Source: Gammaproteobacteria bacterium (GTDB lineage Bacteria > Pseudomonadota > Gammaproteobacteria > UBA1113). Taken from it: 34,787 bases of DNA. The position numbers were made by a program, and so were the translations under genes. The stretch is taken from positions 1 to 34,787 of the forward strand of contig JAGVJQ010000013.1 of NCBI GenBank assembly GCA_020051015.1, read 5' to 3'. Each line of letters starts with the position of its first letter. Position 1 is the first letter of the stretch. Of the stretch, positions 23,142 to 33,086 are shown piece by piece. Below the pieces are notes generated by a model. It saw only the letters and a program-made list of their open reading frames with translations, did no database searches and was not told the origin of the DNA.

Positions 23142-23735
23142 CTAGATTGCCCCCATTAAATAAACGATAGAAAAAATGAATACCCAGATGATATTCAAGA
23201 AATCCCAGAACAATCCTAAGCAAGCTAATCTGGTTTGCATGGTTGGTGTAATTTTTTGCATAGTTAGTTGAATCATGACAATAGCCATCCACAACAAACC
23301 AATAACAACATGCACGCCATGCAATCCAACTAATGTAAAGAAGGATGAGAAAAATGCACTGGATTGCCAGCTATGACCATTTTGAACAATCTTAGCAAAC
23401 TCCGTATACTCCAGTCCGACGAACGTCAGGCCTAATATAAAGGTGACGACTAACCATTGCATTACGCGTTTTAATTCACCTTTCTTTAAAGCCACAACAG
23501 CCAAACCATATGACAAGCTGCTGGTTAAAAAGATTAACGATTGCCCTAACACATAAGGTAAATCAACAATATCTTTAATACCAAGGCCGCCATAGGTGTT
23601 ATTGTGTAACACTGCATAGGCTGCAAACAAGGTTGCAAAGACAATGAAGTCCGTCAGAATAAAGATCCAGAATCCAAAGATAACTTTGGAACTTGAATCA
23701 TGATGGTGATGATGAGCTAAAGTATCTGTTGTCAT
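23142..23735 (-). CDS. cyoC: Cytochrome bo3 quinol oxidase subunit III
   Basis: 197 residues with five membrane helices, the heme-copper oxidase subunit III fold. The N-terminus TDTLAHHHHHDSSSKVIFGFW has five consecutive His, comparable to the His-rich N-terminus of E. coli CyoC. GLHGVHVVIGLLWM and VYLMGAI at the end are diagnostic. Compared with E. coli the FWHFLD motif is FWDFLN (His to Asp, Asp to Asn). The ATG overlaps the cyoB stop by one base (TAATG), with GGGGT upstream inside cyoB. Confidence 0.93.
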   Translation of the reverse strand: MTTDTLAHHHHHDSSSKVIFGFWIFILTDFIVFATLFAAYAVLHNNTYGGLGIKDIVDLPYVLGQSLIFLTSSLSYGLAVVALKKGELKRVMQWLVVTFILGLTFVGLEYTEFAKIVQNGHSWQSSAFFSSFFTLVGLHGVHVVIGLLWMAIVMIQLTMQKITPTMQTRLACLGLFWDFLNIIWVFIFSIVYLMGAI

Positions 23736-25729
23736 TATCTTACCCCACTTGCAATAGCCGCTTCTGTCTTTTCGACTTCGGCAGCGGTAACATAGTAATC
23801 AGTATTGAAATTAAAGGTACGGGTGATAAGACAAGCCAGCACGCCAATACCTGTAATTGCAGCTATTAAAGGCATATCCCACGCCATTGCAAATCCAAAT
23901 ACCGCTGCAAACATACCGGCGATGAATCCAGCTGCAGTGTTTCTTGGCATATGAATATCGGTGTAATGCGGCTTTACAGCAACATAACCAGGCTGTTTGC
24001 GTTTTTGCTTTTCAGCCCAGAATGGATCTCTTGCATCCACAGTGGGTTCAATTGCAAAGTTGTAGAATGGTGGTGGTGATGGGATTGACCATTCCAACGT
24101 TCTGCCATCCCATGGATCGCCAGTGGTATCCATGTTTTGTTTGCGGTTTTTAATACTTACCAACAATTGGACGATTTGGAATATAATACCAATAAAGATT
24201 GAGAAGGCACCAATCATGGCAACGACAAGATAAGGATGCCATCCCGTTGCTGCTGAATAGTGATCCAAACGACGCGTCATTCCCATGAAGCCAAGGAGAT
24301 AAAGCGGCATAAACGCTAGATAAAACCCAACTACCCAAAACCAGAAAGCAAATTTACCGAGGGTTTCATTCAGTTTGAACCCAAACATTTTAGGGAACCA
24401 GTAGGTATAACCAGCAAATAAACCAAATGCCACCCCACCAATAATCGTATTATGGAAGTGCGCAATCAGAAATACGCTGTTATGTACTTGGAAGTCAATG
24501 GCAGGGACTGACATTAATACGCCCGTCATCCCGCCAATACTGAATGTAATTAAGAAAGCAATTGTCCACATCATTGGTGTTGCAAACGTAATTCGTCCAC
24601 GATACATCGTTGCCAACCAGTTAAAGATTTTCACCCCTGTTGGGACTGAAATAATCATGGTTGCGATCCCGAATGCCGCATTGACATCAGCACCGGCACC
24701 CATTGTAAAGAAGTGATGTAACCATACTGTAAATGATAAGAATGTAATTGCCACAGTTGCCCATACCATCGCAGTATAACCAAACAAGGTTTTTTTACAG
24801 AAGGTTGCAACAATTTCTGAGTAGATCCCGAAGGCTGGCAATACCAGAATATAAACTTCTGGGTGTCCCCATGACCAAATCAAGTTGACATACATCATCG
24901 CATTACCACCGAAATCGGCGGTAAAGAAGTGCATACCAAAGAAGCGATCGAGGAATAACATACCTAGCGTCGCATTTAAAATTGGGAATGAAACTATTAC
25001 CAAAATCATGCTGCATAAAACTGACCAGGTAAATAATGGCATTTTCATCAATGTCATACCAGGACAACGCATTTTAATGATGGTAACAAAAATATTAATA
25101 CCACCAATCAACGTACCAATACCTGATAATGTCAGCGCCCATAAATAATAATCCACGCCAACGCCTGGACTATAAGCTAATTCTGACAAGGGTGGATAAG
25201 CTAACCAGCCGGTTGCAGCAAAATCGCCAACTACTAACGATATGAAAACTAATGATCCACCGGCAACAGTTAACCAAAAACTTAATGAATTTAAATAAGG
25301 ATAAGCTACATCGCGTGCGCCAATTTGTTCTGGCACGATAATATTAACCAGACCAAATACAAACGCCATCGCCATGAAGAAAATCATGATCACGCCATGT
25401 GCAGTAAAAACCTGATCATAATGTTCTGGCGGTAGATACCCCAAATGAGGGCTAACTGCTATTGCTTGCTGAGTACGCATCATGATTGCATCAGAAAATC
25501 CGCGCAATAACATTACCCCAGCAAAGATGATATACATAATACCAATTTTCTTGTGATCAACCGAAGTTAACCACTCTTTCCACAACCAGGTCCATCTTTT
25601 AAAATAAAATAAAGCCCCAATTACGGCCAAAGCGCATAACGCCATAAACGCACCAGCACCCATGATGATTGGGTTTTGGTAAGGGATGGCATCAAGCGTA
25701 AGTTTCCCAAAAATTAATTGTTCAAGCAT
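23735..25729 (-). CDS. cyoB: Cytochrome bo3 quinol oxidase subunit I
   Basis: 664 residues, the same size as E. coli CyoB. The heme and copper ligands are present: His111 ([10 protein letters not shown]), WGHPEVYI with the cross-linked His-Tyr pair, [10 protein letters not shown] for CuB, and IAHFHNT for the heme o3/b ligands. The ubiquinol-site residues match E. coli Arg71, Asp75, His98 and Gln101 (here Arg76, Asp80, His103, Gln106), so ubiquinol rather than cytochrome c is the donor. The [20 protein letters not shown] motif is also characteristic. It reduces O2 to water and pumps protons at the inner membrane. AGGG is seven bases before the ATG, in the 10-base gap after cyoA. Confidence 0.95.
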   Translation of the reverse strand: MLEQLIFGKLTLDAIPYQNPIIMGAGAFMALCALAVIGALFYFKRWTWLWKEWLTSVDHKKIGIMYIIFAGVMLLRGFSDAIMMRTQQAIAVSPHLGYLPPEHYDQVFTAHGVIMIFFMAMAFVFGLVNIIVPEQIGARDVAYPYLNSLSFWLTVAGGSLVFISLVVGDFAATGWLAYPPLSELAYSPGVGVDYYLWALTLSGIGTLIGGINIFVTIIKMRCPGMTLMKMPLFTWSVLCSMILVIVSFPILNATLGMLFLDRFFGMHFFTADFGGNAMMYVNLIWSWGHPEVYILVLPAFGIYSEIVATFCKKTLFGYTAMVWATVAITFLSFTVWLHHFFTMGAGADVNAAFGIATMIISVPTGVKIFNWLATMYRGRITFATPMMWTIAFLITFSIGGMTGVLMSVPAIDFQVHNSVFLIAHFHNTIIGGVAFGLFAGYTYWFPKMFGFKLNETLGKFAFWFWVVGFYLAFMPLYLLGFMGMTRRLDHYSAATGWHPYLVVAMIGAFSIFIGIIFQIVQLLVSIKNRKQNMDTTGDPWDGRTLEWSIPSPPPFYNFAIEPTVDARDPFWAEKQKRKQPGYVAVKPHYTDIHMPRNTAAGFIAGMFAAVFGFAMAWDMPLIAAITGIGVLACLITRTFNFNTDYYVTAAEVEKTEAAIASGVR

Positions 25730-25739
25730 GTGTATACCC

Positions 25740-26663
25740 TTACTTTTTAGAACTAACTACTGCTGGACTATTAGTACCCGTATTGACTGTTGTCGTTGTC
25801 ATCGCTGGCATCATAAATGACATGACCACATTGTCGAATAAATTATTTTCAACCGATGAGAAGTACTGGACTGTTTCATCTTCACTTGGCGCTGCCAATT
25901 TTTTATAAGTATCCATTGTCAACGCATTTGAAGATTGTTTAACGGTTTGTACCCATTTATTGAAGTCGTCTTGTGAGCTTACATGAGCCACAAATGTCAT
26001 ATCAGAAAAGCCATCGCCACTAAAGTTAGTAGAACGGCCATTGTAATCACCCATTTCATTTGCCATTAAATGCAATTGGGTCTTCATACCTGCCATCGCA
26101 TAAATTTGACCAGCAAGTTGAGGAATTTGGAATGAGTTCATTGGGCCATCAGAGGTTAAATGAAATGCCACTGGCGTGTTGACTGGAAATTGTACAAAAT
26201 TAATAGTAGCAATGCCTAGATCAGGATAAATAAACAACCAGCGCCAATTTAATGCAACCACATCAATTGTTATTGGTTTAACATCCGACTGTATCGGTCG
26301 ATATGGATCAAGTCTATGCGCACTAATCCAGGTGATGGTTGCAAGAATGATAATGATAATAGCAGGAACCGTCCACCAGACTAATTCCAACCAATTATTA
26401 TGTGACCAATCAGGTGTGTATTTGGCATTGGTATTGGATGCTCTATAACGTCTTGCAATAACAAGAGTCAAAATAATGACGGGCACAACAATAATAAGCA
26501 TCAACGATAACGCTACGAAAAATAAATGCTTTTCATGCTCCGCAATGATCCCTTTCGGATTCATAACAACTGCATTACAGCCACTTAAAAAAAGTAGCGA
26601 ACCCAAAGCTAACGCTTTAAAAATAAGACTTCGAAGTTTAATCACAATAGGTGAACCCCCCAT
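25740..26663 (-). CDS. cyoA: Cytochrome bo3 quinol oxidase subunit II (lipoprotein)
   Basis: 307 residues. A lipoprotein signal ends in LFLSGC (lipid-modified Cys29), followed by two membrane helices ([22 protein letters not shown] and [20 protein letters not shown]) and a periplasmic cupredoxin domain with [20 protein letters not shown]. The CuA-binding residues of cytochrome c oxidases are absent, as in quinol oxidases. The upstream ATG lacks a ribosome site; an in-frame GTG at 26645 is preceded by a GGGGGG run about nine bases away and is a possible real start. First gene of cyoABCDE; an FNR-type palindrome lies 128 bases upstream. Confidence 0.93.
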   Translation of the reverse strand: MGGSPIVIKLRSLIFKALALGSLLFLSGCNAVVMNPKGIIAEHEKHLFFVALSLMLIIVVPVIILTLVIARRYRASNTNAKYTPDWSHNNWLELVWWTVPAIIIIILATITWISAHRLDPYRPIQSDVKPITIDVVALNWRWLFIYPDLGIATINFVQFPVNTPVAFHLTSDGPMNSFQIPQLAGQIYAMAGMKTQLHLMANEMGDYNGRSTNFSGDGFSDMTFVAHVSSQDDFNKWVQTVKQSSNALTMDTYKKLAAPSEDETVQYFSSVENNLFDNVVMSFMMPAMTTTTVNTGTNSPAVVSSKK

Positions 26664-26790
26664 TTACATTGGCATTAATCATCAATGAATTTCGCGCGTA
26701 AGTTGCCAGAAAACTCGGCTCATGTTACCATAATTTTCCTAAATAACAAGTAAATACAAGGTAAGTTGGCGTTATAAAAATGCGCCTGCC

Positions 26791-26804
26791 TTGATTTGAA
26801 TCAA
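26791..26804. promoter_or_regulatory. FNR/ANR-type binding site between cyoA and yajR
   Basis: TTGATTTGAATCAA is a perfect match to the FNR/ANR consensus TTGAT-N4-ATCAA. It lies in the divergent region, 128 bases from the cyoA ATG and 89 bases from the yajR ATG. In E. coli, FNR represses cyo without oxygen, so the site fits oxygen control of this operon. A TATAAC -10-like hexamer lies about 15 bases downstream of the box on the cyo strand, and TTGTTA-16-TAACAT forms a second candidate promoter nearer the gene. Which one is used cannot be read from sequence. Confidence 0.65.
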
Positions 26805-26892
26805 TTCTTTTAACCATGCAATTATAAAGTTGAACATTTTGTACACACAAATTTATGACTTTTAAATTTTATAACCCCAATTTTGATAACAT

Positions 26893-28269
26893 ATGACATC
26901 ACAAGAACGACAAACCACTTTTTCTTTAGCCAGCATTTACGCATTTCGTATGTTGGGCTTGTTCATGATTTTGCCCGTCTTTAGTTTCTATGCGCATAGC
27001 TTACAACATGCCACGCCTACATTAATTGGCCTTGCTCTTGGCATCTATGGTTTAACTCAAGCAATTTTGCAAACACCTTTTGCCATGATTTCTGATCGTG
27101 TGGGCCGCAAGCCAATCATTGTATTTGGCCTCGTCTTATTTGTGGTTGGTAGCATTATCGCCGCCATGACACATAGTATCTATGGCATCATTATTGGTCG
27201 AGCCATTCAAGGTGCAGGGGCAGTCGGTAGTACGTTAATTGCTTTGCTGGCTGATAATACCCAAGAAGAAAATCGATTAAAAGCTATGGCGGTCATTGGT
27301 ATGACTATCGGTATGTCTTTTGTCATCTCGATGATTCTAGGACCTATTTTAAATAGCATGGTTGGATTATCCGGTATTTTTTGGTTAACGGCGATCCTTG
27401 CTGGTTTAGGAATAGCGATCTTACTATGGTTAGTGCCCACACCAAAAACACATATTTTGCATCGAGATAGTGAACCCGTTTTAAGCGAATTTAAAAATGT
27501 CTTAACTGCTCCCGAGTTATTACGGTTGAATTTTGGCATATTTGCTTTGCATGCCATGTTAATGGCTTTGTTTATCGTCATCCCAATAGTATTAATCAGC
27601 AACACGGGACTTGGTGAAAATCAGCAATGGGTAATTTACTTACCTGTATTACTCGTTGCAACTGTTGCTATGTTTCCGTTTGTGATTATTGCTGAAGCAA
27701 AACGTTTAATGAAACCGCTTTTTAGCGGCGCTATCATTTTATTAACGCTAACACAATTTTTATTTTGGTTTTTTTATCACAACATTATCATCCTTAGTAT
27801 TCTTTTATGTTTATTTTTCACGGCTTTTACTTTTTTAGAAGCATGCTTGCCATCACTAATAAGTAAAATTGCGCCCGCAGGTTGTAAAGGTACCGCCATG
27901 GGAATTTATTCCAGCTCACAATTTTTTGGTATTTTTATCGGTGGGACAGTTGGTGGATTGATTTATAATCATTTTGGATTAAACAGTATTTTTATATTTT
28001 GTAGCATTCTCGGTTTAATATGGTCGGTATTGGCAATGACGATGAAACAACCGCCTTATTTAAGTTCAAAAATTATTTCAATTGCCGCATTGAATAATGT
28101 TGATGCTATCAAATCATTACAAGAAAAATTATTAGCCATTCCAGGCGTTAAAGATGTGATGATCAGCCCGGATGAAAAAGTCGCTTATTTGAAGATTGAT
28201 AAAAAACAATTTTCTGAAGATGAAGTAGCGCATTGTTTAAAAGAACATGCCAAATGTAGCCCGTATTAA
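26893..28269 (+). CDS. yajR: MFS efflux transporter with C-terminal YAM domain
   Basis: 458 residues: 12 membrane helices of the major facilitator superfamily (DHA1 type) and a soluble C-terminal ferredoxin-like domain of about 65 residues (KSLQEKLLAIPGVKDVMISP, VAYLKIDKKQFSEDEVAHCL), the YAM domain of E. coli YajR (454 residues). Motif A reads DRVGRKP in the loop between helices 2 and 3, and motif C is near GMSFVISMILGPILN. It is a probable proton-driven exporter of unknown substrate in the inner membrane. No clear ribosome site precedes the ATG. It is divergent from cyoA and shares the FNR-type palindrome region. Confidence 0.85.
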   Translation: MTSQERQTTFSLASIYAFRMLGLFMILPVFSFYAHSLQHATPTLIGLALGIYGLTQAILQTPFAMISDRVGRKPIIVFGLVLFVVGSIIAAMTHSIYGIIIGRAIQGAGAVGSTLIALLADNTQEENRLKAMAVIGMTIGMSFVISMILGPILNSMVGLSGIFWLTAILAGLGIAILLWLVPTPKTHILHRDSEPVLSEFKNVLTAPELLRLNFGIFALHAMLMALFIVIPIVLISNTGLGENQQWVIYLPVLLVATVAMFPFVIIAEAKRLMKPLFSGAIILLTLTQFLFWFFYHNIIILSILLCLFFTAFTFLEACLPSLISKIAPAGCKGTAMGIYSSSQFFGIFIGGTVGGLIYNHFGLNSIFIFCSILGLIWSVLAMTMKQPPYLSSKIISIAALNNVDAIKSLQEKLLAIPGVKDVMISPDEKVAYLKIDKKQFSEDEVAHCLKEHAKCSPY

Positions 28270-28344
28270 AGCGAAAAAAATGGTTGGATTTTGAATTTTC
28301 ATTAATATTAAAAAATGCCAATAACAAAATCATTCACCATAAGA

Positions 28345-28466
28345 GCGTAATACGGGATCTGTGATTGCATCTAGCACGATCCCATATTACGCGCGATAGC
28401 ATTTTTTAAAATCTTAAACATAGCACACATGCCGGTTTTTTTATGTTATAGCCGCGCTAATACGGG
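28345..28466. repeat. Palindromic intergenic repeat built on GCGTAATACGGG
   Basis: In the 309-base gap 28270-28578, GCGTAATACGGGATC (28345-28359) pairs with GATCCCATATTACGC (28378-28392) over 15 bases with one G-T pair and an 18-base loop. A third, related unit, GCGCTAATACGGGCTAC, follows at 28452-28468 in the same orientation as the first. Read on the minus strand this starts GTAGCCCGTATTAGCGC, similar in form to the GTAGCCCGGG hairpins elsewhere in the window. The first hairpin could stop yajR transcription. Nothing coding is seen in the gap. Confidence 0.55.
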
Positions 28467-28578
28467 CTACACGGGTCAAAGAAATCAGCTATATTATATA
28501 GATGCCGTATTTTTCATACTAAATTAAGAATAACTGAAAAATCATCTGGTTAAAGGCAGATCTATATAAGGAAAGCTC

Positions 28579-29775
28579 ATGCAAAAATCCCTATACGGGA
28601 GCCTAGTTTGGTTACTTGCCACTGTGTTTGTCGTTTATTCATTTTGTTTGAATACTGCAGCAGCCGTCTTTTCTGACGCTATTAAAACGAGTTTCGGTAT
28701 TGGTAATATCGGCGTCACACTAGCACTTTCAGCTTTTATTGTTGGTTTTGCTTGTATGCAAATTCCTGCCGGTTACTGGCTTGACCGATTTAATGCACGA
28801 TATGTTGTAAACAGTGGCATTTTAACCCTGACACTTGGCAGTTTGTTAGTTTCATTTTCAAATAATTTATTATTTTTTACTATCGCCAACTTTATTCAAG
28901 GTCTTGGTGCATCGTTTGCATTTATTGGCGCTGGTAAACTCATTTCACAATGGTTTTCACCAAAAATGTTTCCTATCCTATTTGGTTTAACTGAGGCAAT
29001 CTCATGTATTAGCGCTGGCATTTTACATTCTGTCTTTGTGAGAGCGTTACAAACACATCCATGGAATGACATTTATTTAGTATTAGCTTTATCAGGATTT
29101 ATATTATTTATTTTTACTGCATTCTTGATAAAAACACCTGTTGATGCCATGAATACAGAATCCATTTCCCTCAAAAACTCATTAAAAATTGTTTGTGGAA
29201 ATTCACAAATTTGGTTATGTGCTATAGCAGCAGCAACTTCTTTTGGGGTATTACTGGTTTATGCTAGTTTTTGGTTTATGCCGATTCAAGAATTTTATGA
29301 TGTCATTCATTCTCAAGCATTGGTAATTAGTGGCATGGTTTTTGTGGGTATTGGCATAGGATTGCCATTTTTAAGTTGGCTTTCTAATTACCTTCACTCA
29401 AGGAAAATGATTTTACATATCAGCTTAGTATTAGGTGCTATGACGGTATTATTAGGGATTTATTTACCTCATTATCAAATCAACACATTAGCTATCATTA
29501 AAACGGTTTCTTTTCTCATTGGATTTACTCTTTCTGGTTCTATGCTGTTTTTCAGTGTAGTCAGCGAGTTATCATCGAACAATACTCGAGGTGTAGCGCT
29601 TGGTATTATTAATAGTTCTGTTTTCTTGTTTAATACTTTCCTGATGTTTATTCCAATGATATTTATTACCGCATTCTCCGCCACCTTTCTGACTTATTTG
29701 TGGGTATTACCGTTCTGTATTTTGATTGCCCTTTTATTATTGTATTTTATAAAAGAAACATATAGCAAGGAGTAA
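28579..29775 (+). CDS. MFS transporter, probably co-transcribed with guanine deaminase
   Basis: 398 residues with 12 membrane helices. Helix 1-2 region: VVYSFCLNTAAAVFSDAIKT; motif A-like loop GYWLDRFNARYV; FIQGLGASFAFIGAGKLISQWF resembles the nitrate/organic-anion branch of MFS (G-x-G-A-x-x-x-x-x-x-x-x-W-F). AAGGAAAGCTC precedes the ATG by about 6 bases, and a small ATCTG/CAGAT hairpin (28544-28561) lies just before. The next gene, guanine deaminase, begins seven bases after this stop, so a purine or related substrate is plausible but unproven. Confidence 0.8.
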   Translation: MQKSLYGSLVWLLATVFVVYSFCLNTAAAVFSDAIKTSFGIGNIGVTLALSAFIVGFACMQIPAGYWLDRFNARYVVNSGILTLTLGSLLVSFSNNLLFFTIANFIQGLGASFAFIGAGKLISQWFSPKMFPILFGLTEAISCISAGILHSVFVRALQTHPWNDIYLVLALSGFILFIFTAFLIKTPVDAMNTESISLKNSLKIVCGNSQIWLCAIAAATSFGVLLVYASFWFMPIQEFYDVIHSQALVISGMVFVGIGIGLPFLSWLSNYLHSRKMILHISLVLGAMTVLLGIYLPHYQINTLAIIKTVSFLIGFTLSGSMLFFSVVSELSSNNTRGVALGIINSSVFLFNTFLMFIPMIFITAFSATFLTYLWVLPFCILIALLLLYFIKETYSKE

Positions 29776-29781
29776 TAGATC

Positions 29782-31107
29782 ATGCGTACCGCAACAGCAT
29801 ATCGTGGATCAATATTTTATTTTAAAGACTCAGCAACATTTGAAAATATTCCCACCAGCAAAAAAGAAAATGATCATTCACAGTATGTTTATCTTGAGGA
29901 TGGTGTGTTAATTATTGAAGCCGGAAAAGTTAGTGCTGTTGGCCCTTATGATGAATTGAAAGAAAAAATAAAAAATATGAAACAAGTTAACTATGGCGAT
30001 AAGTTAATCACTCCTGGTTTCATTGATACCCACCAACACTCAACCCAAAGCTCCATTGTCGCTGCCTATGGTGAACATTTACTTGAATGGTTGGATGATT
30101 ATGTTTTTCCCGGTGAAAGCATTTATGATAATCCAGAAAGTGCAAAAGCTGATATTAATTTTTTCCTTGATCATTTACTTAGAAATGGTACCACCACAGC
30201 GGTATCATATGGTCCGTTATTTTATGAAGCTGCCGATCTATTTTTTGAAGAATTAAACAAACGTAACATGCGCTTTATAACTGGCAATATCTTAATGGAT
30301 AAAGATAGCCCTGACTATTTGCGATTAACAACTCAAGATAATTATGATATTTCCAAACGATTAATTGAAAAATGGAATAATAAAAATAGGCTTTCCTATT
30401 GTCTTTCCCCTCGGTTTGCTTTGTCATGCACAGAAGAAATAATGGAATTATGCGGTGCATTAAAAAAGGAACATCCTGACTTATATATCCAAACCCATTT
30501 AGATGAAAACGTTGCTGAAGTAGAGGCAGTAAAGAAAGAATATCCATGGAGCAAAAATTACTTGGATGTTTATAATCGTTTTGGTTTAGTCACTGAGAGA
30601 ACAGTATTAGGCCATTGTATCCATTTGACGGATGCTGAATTGGAAAAGATGAAAGAAACAAAAGCCATTGTTTCTTGGTGTCCGATCAGTAATAATTTTT
30701 TAGGCAGCGGCCTTTTCAATGTTGAACGTGTATTAAAATACACTCACAATATTACCCTAGGTACCGATTGGGGTGGCGGTAATTCCTTGTCGATGTTTGC
30801 TGTTATGGATGATGCGTATAAAGTTGCAATGCTGCAAAATTATAAGTTGCCAAGCATGAAGCGTTGGTATATGGCGACCTTCGGTGCAGCAAAATCATTA
30901 CAATTAGATAGTAAAATTGGTAACTTCACGCCAGGAAAAGAAGCTGATTTTATTGTGATTGACCCCAAAGCCTCACCATTCTTGAAATATCGTAGTGAAA
31001 AAGTTAACGACATTTTTGAGTTATTATTCATTTTAATGACATTAGGTGATGAGAAAGTGATATCTGCTACCTATATTTTGGGAGAGCCAGCATATCAAGC
31101 GGTTTAA
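29782..31107 (+). CDS. guaD: Guanine deaminase
   Basis: 441 residues of the amidohydrolase superfamily. Zinc ligands are His84 and His86 (PGFIDTHQHSTQ), His239 (QTHLDEN), His278 (LGHCIHLTDAE) and Asp329 (GTDWGGGNSLSM); Glu242 is the proton shuttle. The GEHLLEWLDDYVFPGE, CPISNNFLGSGLF and GTDWGGG motifs are typical of guanine deaminase, which turns guanine to xanthine and ammonia. The usual THLSEN is THLDEN and GTDVGGG is GTDWGGG, small departures. AAGGAG precedes the ATG and overlaps the end of the MFS gene. It probably serves purine salvage or catabolism in the cytoplasm; no xanthine dehydrogenase is near. Confidence 0.9.
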   Translation: MRTATAYRGSIFYFKDSATFENIPTSKKENDHSQYVYLEDGVLIIEAGKVSAVGPYDELKEKIKNMKQVNYGDKLITPGFIDTHQHSTQSSIVAAYGEHLLEWLDDYVFPGESIYDNPESAKADINFFLDHLLRNGTTTAVSYGPLFYEAADLFFEELNKRNMRFITGNILMDKDSPDYLRLTTQDNYDISKRLIEKWNNKNRLSYCLSPRFALSCTEEIMELCGALKKEHPDLYIQTHLDENVAEVEAVKKEYPWSKNYLDVYNRFGLVTERTVLGHCIHLTDAELEKMKETKAIVSWCPISNNFLGSGLFNVERVLKYTHNITLGTDWGGGNSLSMFAVMDDAYKVAMLQNYKLPSMKRWYMATFGAAKSLQLDSKIGNFTPGKEADFIVIDPKASPFLKYRSEKVNDIFELLFILMTLGDEKVISATYILGEPAYQAV

Positions 31108-31159
31108 TATATTTGTAACGCTACTCCATTCGCCATAAAGATCCAAATAATAATAAAAT

Positions 31160-31244
31160 CAAGTGGGCGGGGCGAAGGGAGGGCTCCCGTCCGCGCGGAG
31201 CTTGCGAGCACGGCGGGATACCCGCAGCGCCGGGACCCCACTTG
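31160..31244. repeat. GC-rich 85-bp palindromic element
   Basis: The ends CAAGTGGG (31160-31167) and CCCACTTG (31237-31244) are perfect inverted repeats. Between them the sequence is about 75-80% G+C, unlike everything around it, with nested stems: GGGAG/CTCCC (near 31178-31190) and GCGGG/CCCGC (31212-31225). It lies between convergent genes guaD and the MHS transporter. No ORF is present. It could be an imported repeat (REP/MITE-like), a structured RNA or a terminator. The compositional break argues for foreign origin. Confidence 0.6.
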
Positions 31245-31275
31245 CACTATACCTATAATAATCCAAGATGTGAGT

Positions 31276-32553
31276 TCACGTTAATTCTAATCTTTGCCCA
31301 AACACTTTAGGCAATTTGAACATAACTATCATCAATGAAATGACTGCACATACCATTAAGTAATAAGCGATCATCATCGTATTATTAAATGTTGAAATTA
31401 ACCACGTATTAACCAATGGTGCCGTGCCGCCAACGATGGCCATGGATAAGTTATATCCTATGGATACCCCTGAATAACGCGTAGCACCAGGAAACATTTC
31501 AACCATCGTCACGGGCGTGGTTGCTTGTTCAGCAGAATAAACAATGACAAGCGGCAATAAACATATCCACAAACCTGTACTTTGTAAGTAATAAAAACAG
31601 GGTATCGATAATATAATATACCCAAATGCTGCAATATAAAGCGTAAAACGACGACCATATCGATCACTGATGATGGCAAACATTGTAACAACAAAAAGAC
31701 TGATCATATTAAATAAAGCTTGTATTTGCAGTGCTTTTGCCATTGTAAAATGCAAATATACATGCAGATAAGTCGTTAAATATCCCATTAATACATAGCA
31801 GCCAGAAGCACTCATTATCAATAATAAAAACACGTATAACACATTGCGCTTTTGATTACGCATCAACGTTAATAATGGTGCTTTAAGATTGGTTTTTTCT
31901 TTTATTTTTTTGAATACATCAGATTCTTGAATATCATTCCGCAACCATAAACCAAATAACCCAATGAGCCCACCCAACAAAAATAGTAATCGCCAACCAT
32001 ATGTATTGAATATATTAACTGGCATACACACAGCCAGCAAAGCCGCAATACTAGTAGCAAGTACAATACCAAAATTCGAACCATTATTTGTCATACAACT
32101 AATTAAAGCACGCTTTTTACTCGGTGCAGATTCAGTTAAATAAATCATTGAGCCAGCAAATTCGCCACTAATGCATAATCCTTGTAACATTCGCAATAAT
32201 GTCAAGGCTATTGGTGCCAGCATGCCGATAGTTTGATAGGTTGGTAATAGTGCAATACAAATTGCGGAAAGCGCCGTTAGTAAAATAGTTATTTTTAATG
32301 TTCTTGCTCTTCCAATACTATCACCAAAGTGGCCAAACAATATGGAGCCTAATGGCCGTAATACAAACCCCATTGCAAACACTAAAAACGTCAGTAATAA
32401 CGACATTAATTTATTTTCTTTAGGGAAAAAATTATGTGCAATGACTGGTGCTAAATAAAGATATAACGAAAAATCATACCATTCGATGATATTGCCTGTA
32501 ATGGACGCAATAATGCTACGTGTTTTTAATGTGCTTGTTGTTAGTTGATTCAT
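31276..32553 (-). CDS. MFS transporter, metabolite:H+ symporter (MHS) family
   Basis: 425 residues with 12 membrane helices. The N-terminus GNIIEWYDFSLYLYLAPVIA, FVLRPLGSILFGHFGDSIGR-AR, and LRMLQGLCISGEFAGSMIYL are the diagnostic MHS motifs seen in ProP, KgtP and citrate/dicarboxylate symporters. It likely imports a small organic acid or an osmolyte with protons across the inner membrane. The C-terminal coiled coil of ProP is absent. It is a monocistronic gene, convergent with guaD and divergent from arfB. The substrate cannot be told. Confidence 0.85.
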   Translation of the reverse strand: MNQLTTSTLKTRSIIASITGNIIEWYDFSLYLYLAPVIAHNFFPKENKLMSLLLTFLVFAMGFVLRPLGSILFGHFGDSIGRARTLKITILLTALSAICIALLPTYQTIGMLAPIALTLLRMLQGLCISGEFAGSMIYLTESAPSKKRALISCMTNNGSNFGIVLATSIAALLAVCMPVNIFNTYGWRLLFLLGGLIGLFGLWLRNDIQESDVFKKIKEKTNLKAPLLTLMRNQKRNVLYVFLLLIMSASGCYVLMGYLTTYLHVYLHFTMAKALQIQALFNMISLFVVTMFAIISDRYGRRFTLYIAAFGYIILSIPCFYYLQSTGLWICLLPLVIVYSAEQATTPVTMVEMFPGATRYSGVSIGYNLSMAIVGGTAPLVNTWLISTFNNTMMIAYYLMVCAVISLMIVMFKLPKVFGQRLELT

Positions 32554-32655
32554 TTACTAATTTACTTTGATTATTTTTACAATGCAGTCACTTGAAAATT
32601 GTTTAAACCACATGAATATGTTAAAATTATTAAAATATACATTAACAGGCGTATT

Positions 32656-33081
32656 ATGCTCGAAATCACTCCAACAATCAATATTATTGACAGTGAAATC
32701 AATTTAACATTTGTCCGCTCCCCTGGCCCAGGTGGGCAAAACGTTAATAAAGTCGCTTCTGCAGTACAGCTACGTTTTAATGTAATGAAATCCACTTCAT
32801 TGCCCGATGATGTGCGTCTACGATTATTAAGTTTAATAGGGAAAAAACTGACCTCACAAGGCGAGGTCATTATCAAGGCTAACCGTCATCGTACTCAAGA
32901 ACGTAATAAACTAGATGCATTAAGTCGTCTAAAAAGCCTTATTCAACGTGCAACAACGCCACCAAAGAAACGTAAAAAAACCAAACCAACAAAAACGTCG
33001 ATCGAAAAACGATTAACTGAAAAAAAAATGCATGGAAAGAATAAATTACAACGAAGTAAAAGATCATTTGATCATGATTAG
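32656..33081 (+). CDS. arfB: Ribosome rescue factor ArfB (YaeJ), peptidyl-tRNA hydrolase
   Basis: 141 residues from the ATG at 32656 (AGG about 6 bases upstream; E. coli ArfB has 140). The GGQ catalytic motif is at residues 26-28 in RSPGPGGQNVNKVASAVQLR, followed by a short linker and the basic C-terminal tail (TPPKKRKKTKPTKTSIEKRL through LQRSKRS) that enters the empty mRNA channel. It frees ribosomes stalled without a stop codon by hydrolysing peptidyl-tRNA. This backs up trans-translation by tmRNA, whose gene appears to be an island target at the other end of this window. Confidence 0.9.
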   Translation: MLEITPTINIIDSEINLTFVRSPGPGGQNVNKVASAVQLRFNVMKSTSLPDDVRLRLLSLIGKKLTSQGEVIIKANRHRTQERNKLDALSRLKSLIQRATTPPKKRKKTKPTKTSIEKRLTEKKMHGKNKLQRSKRSFDHD

Positions 33082-33086
33082 CAGAA

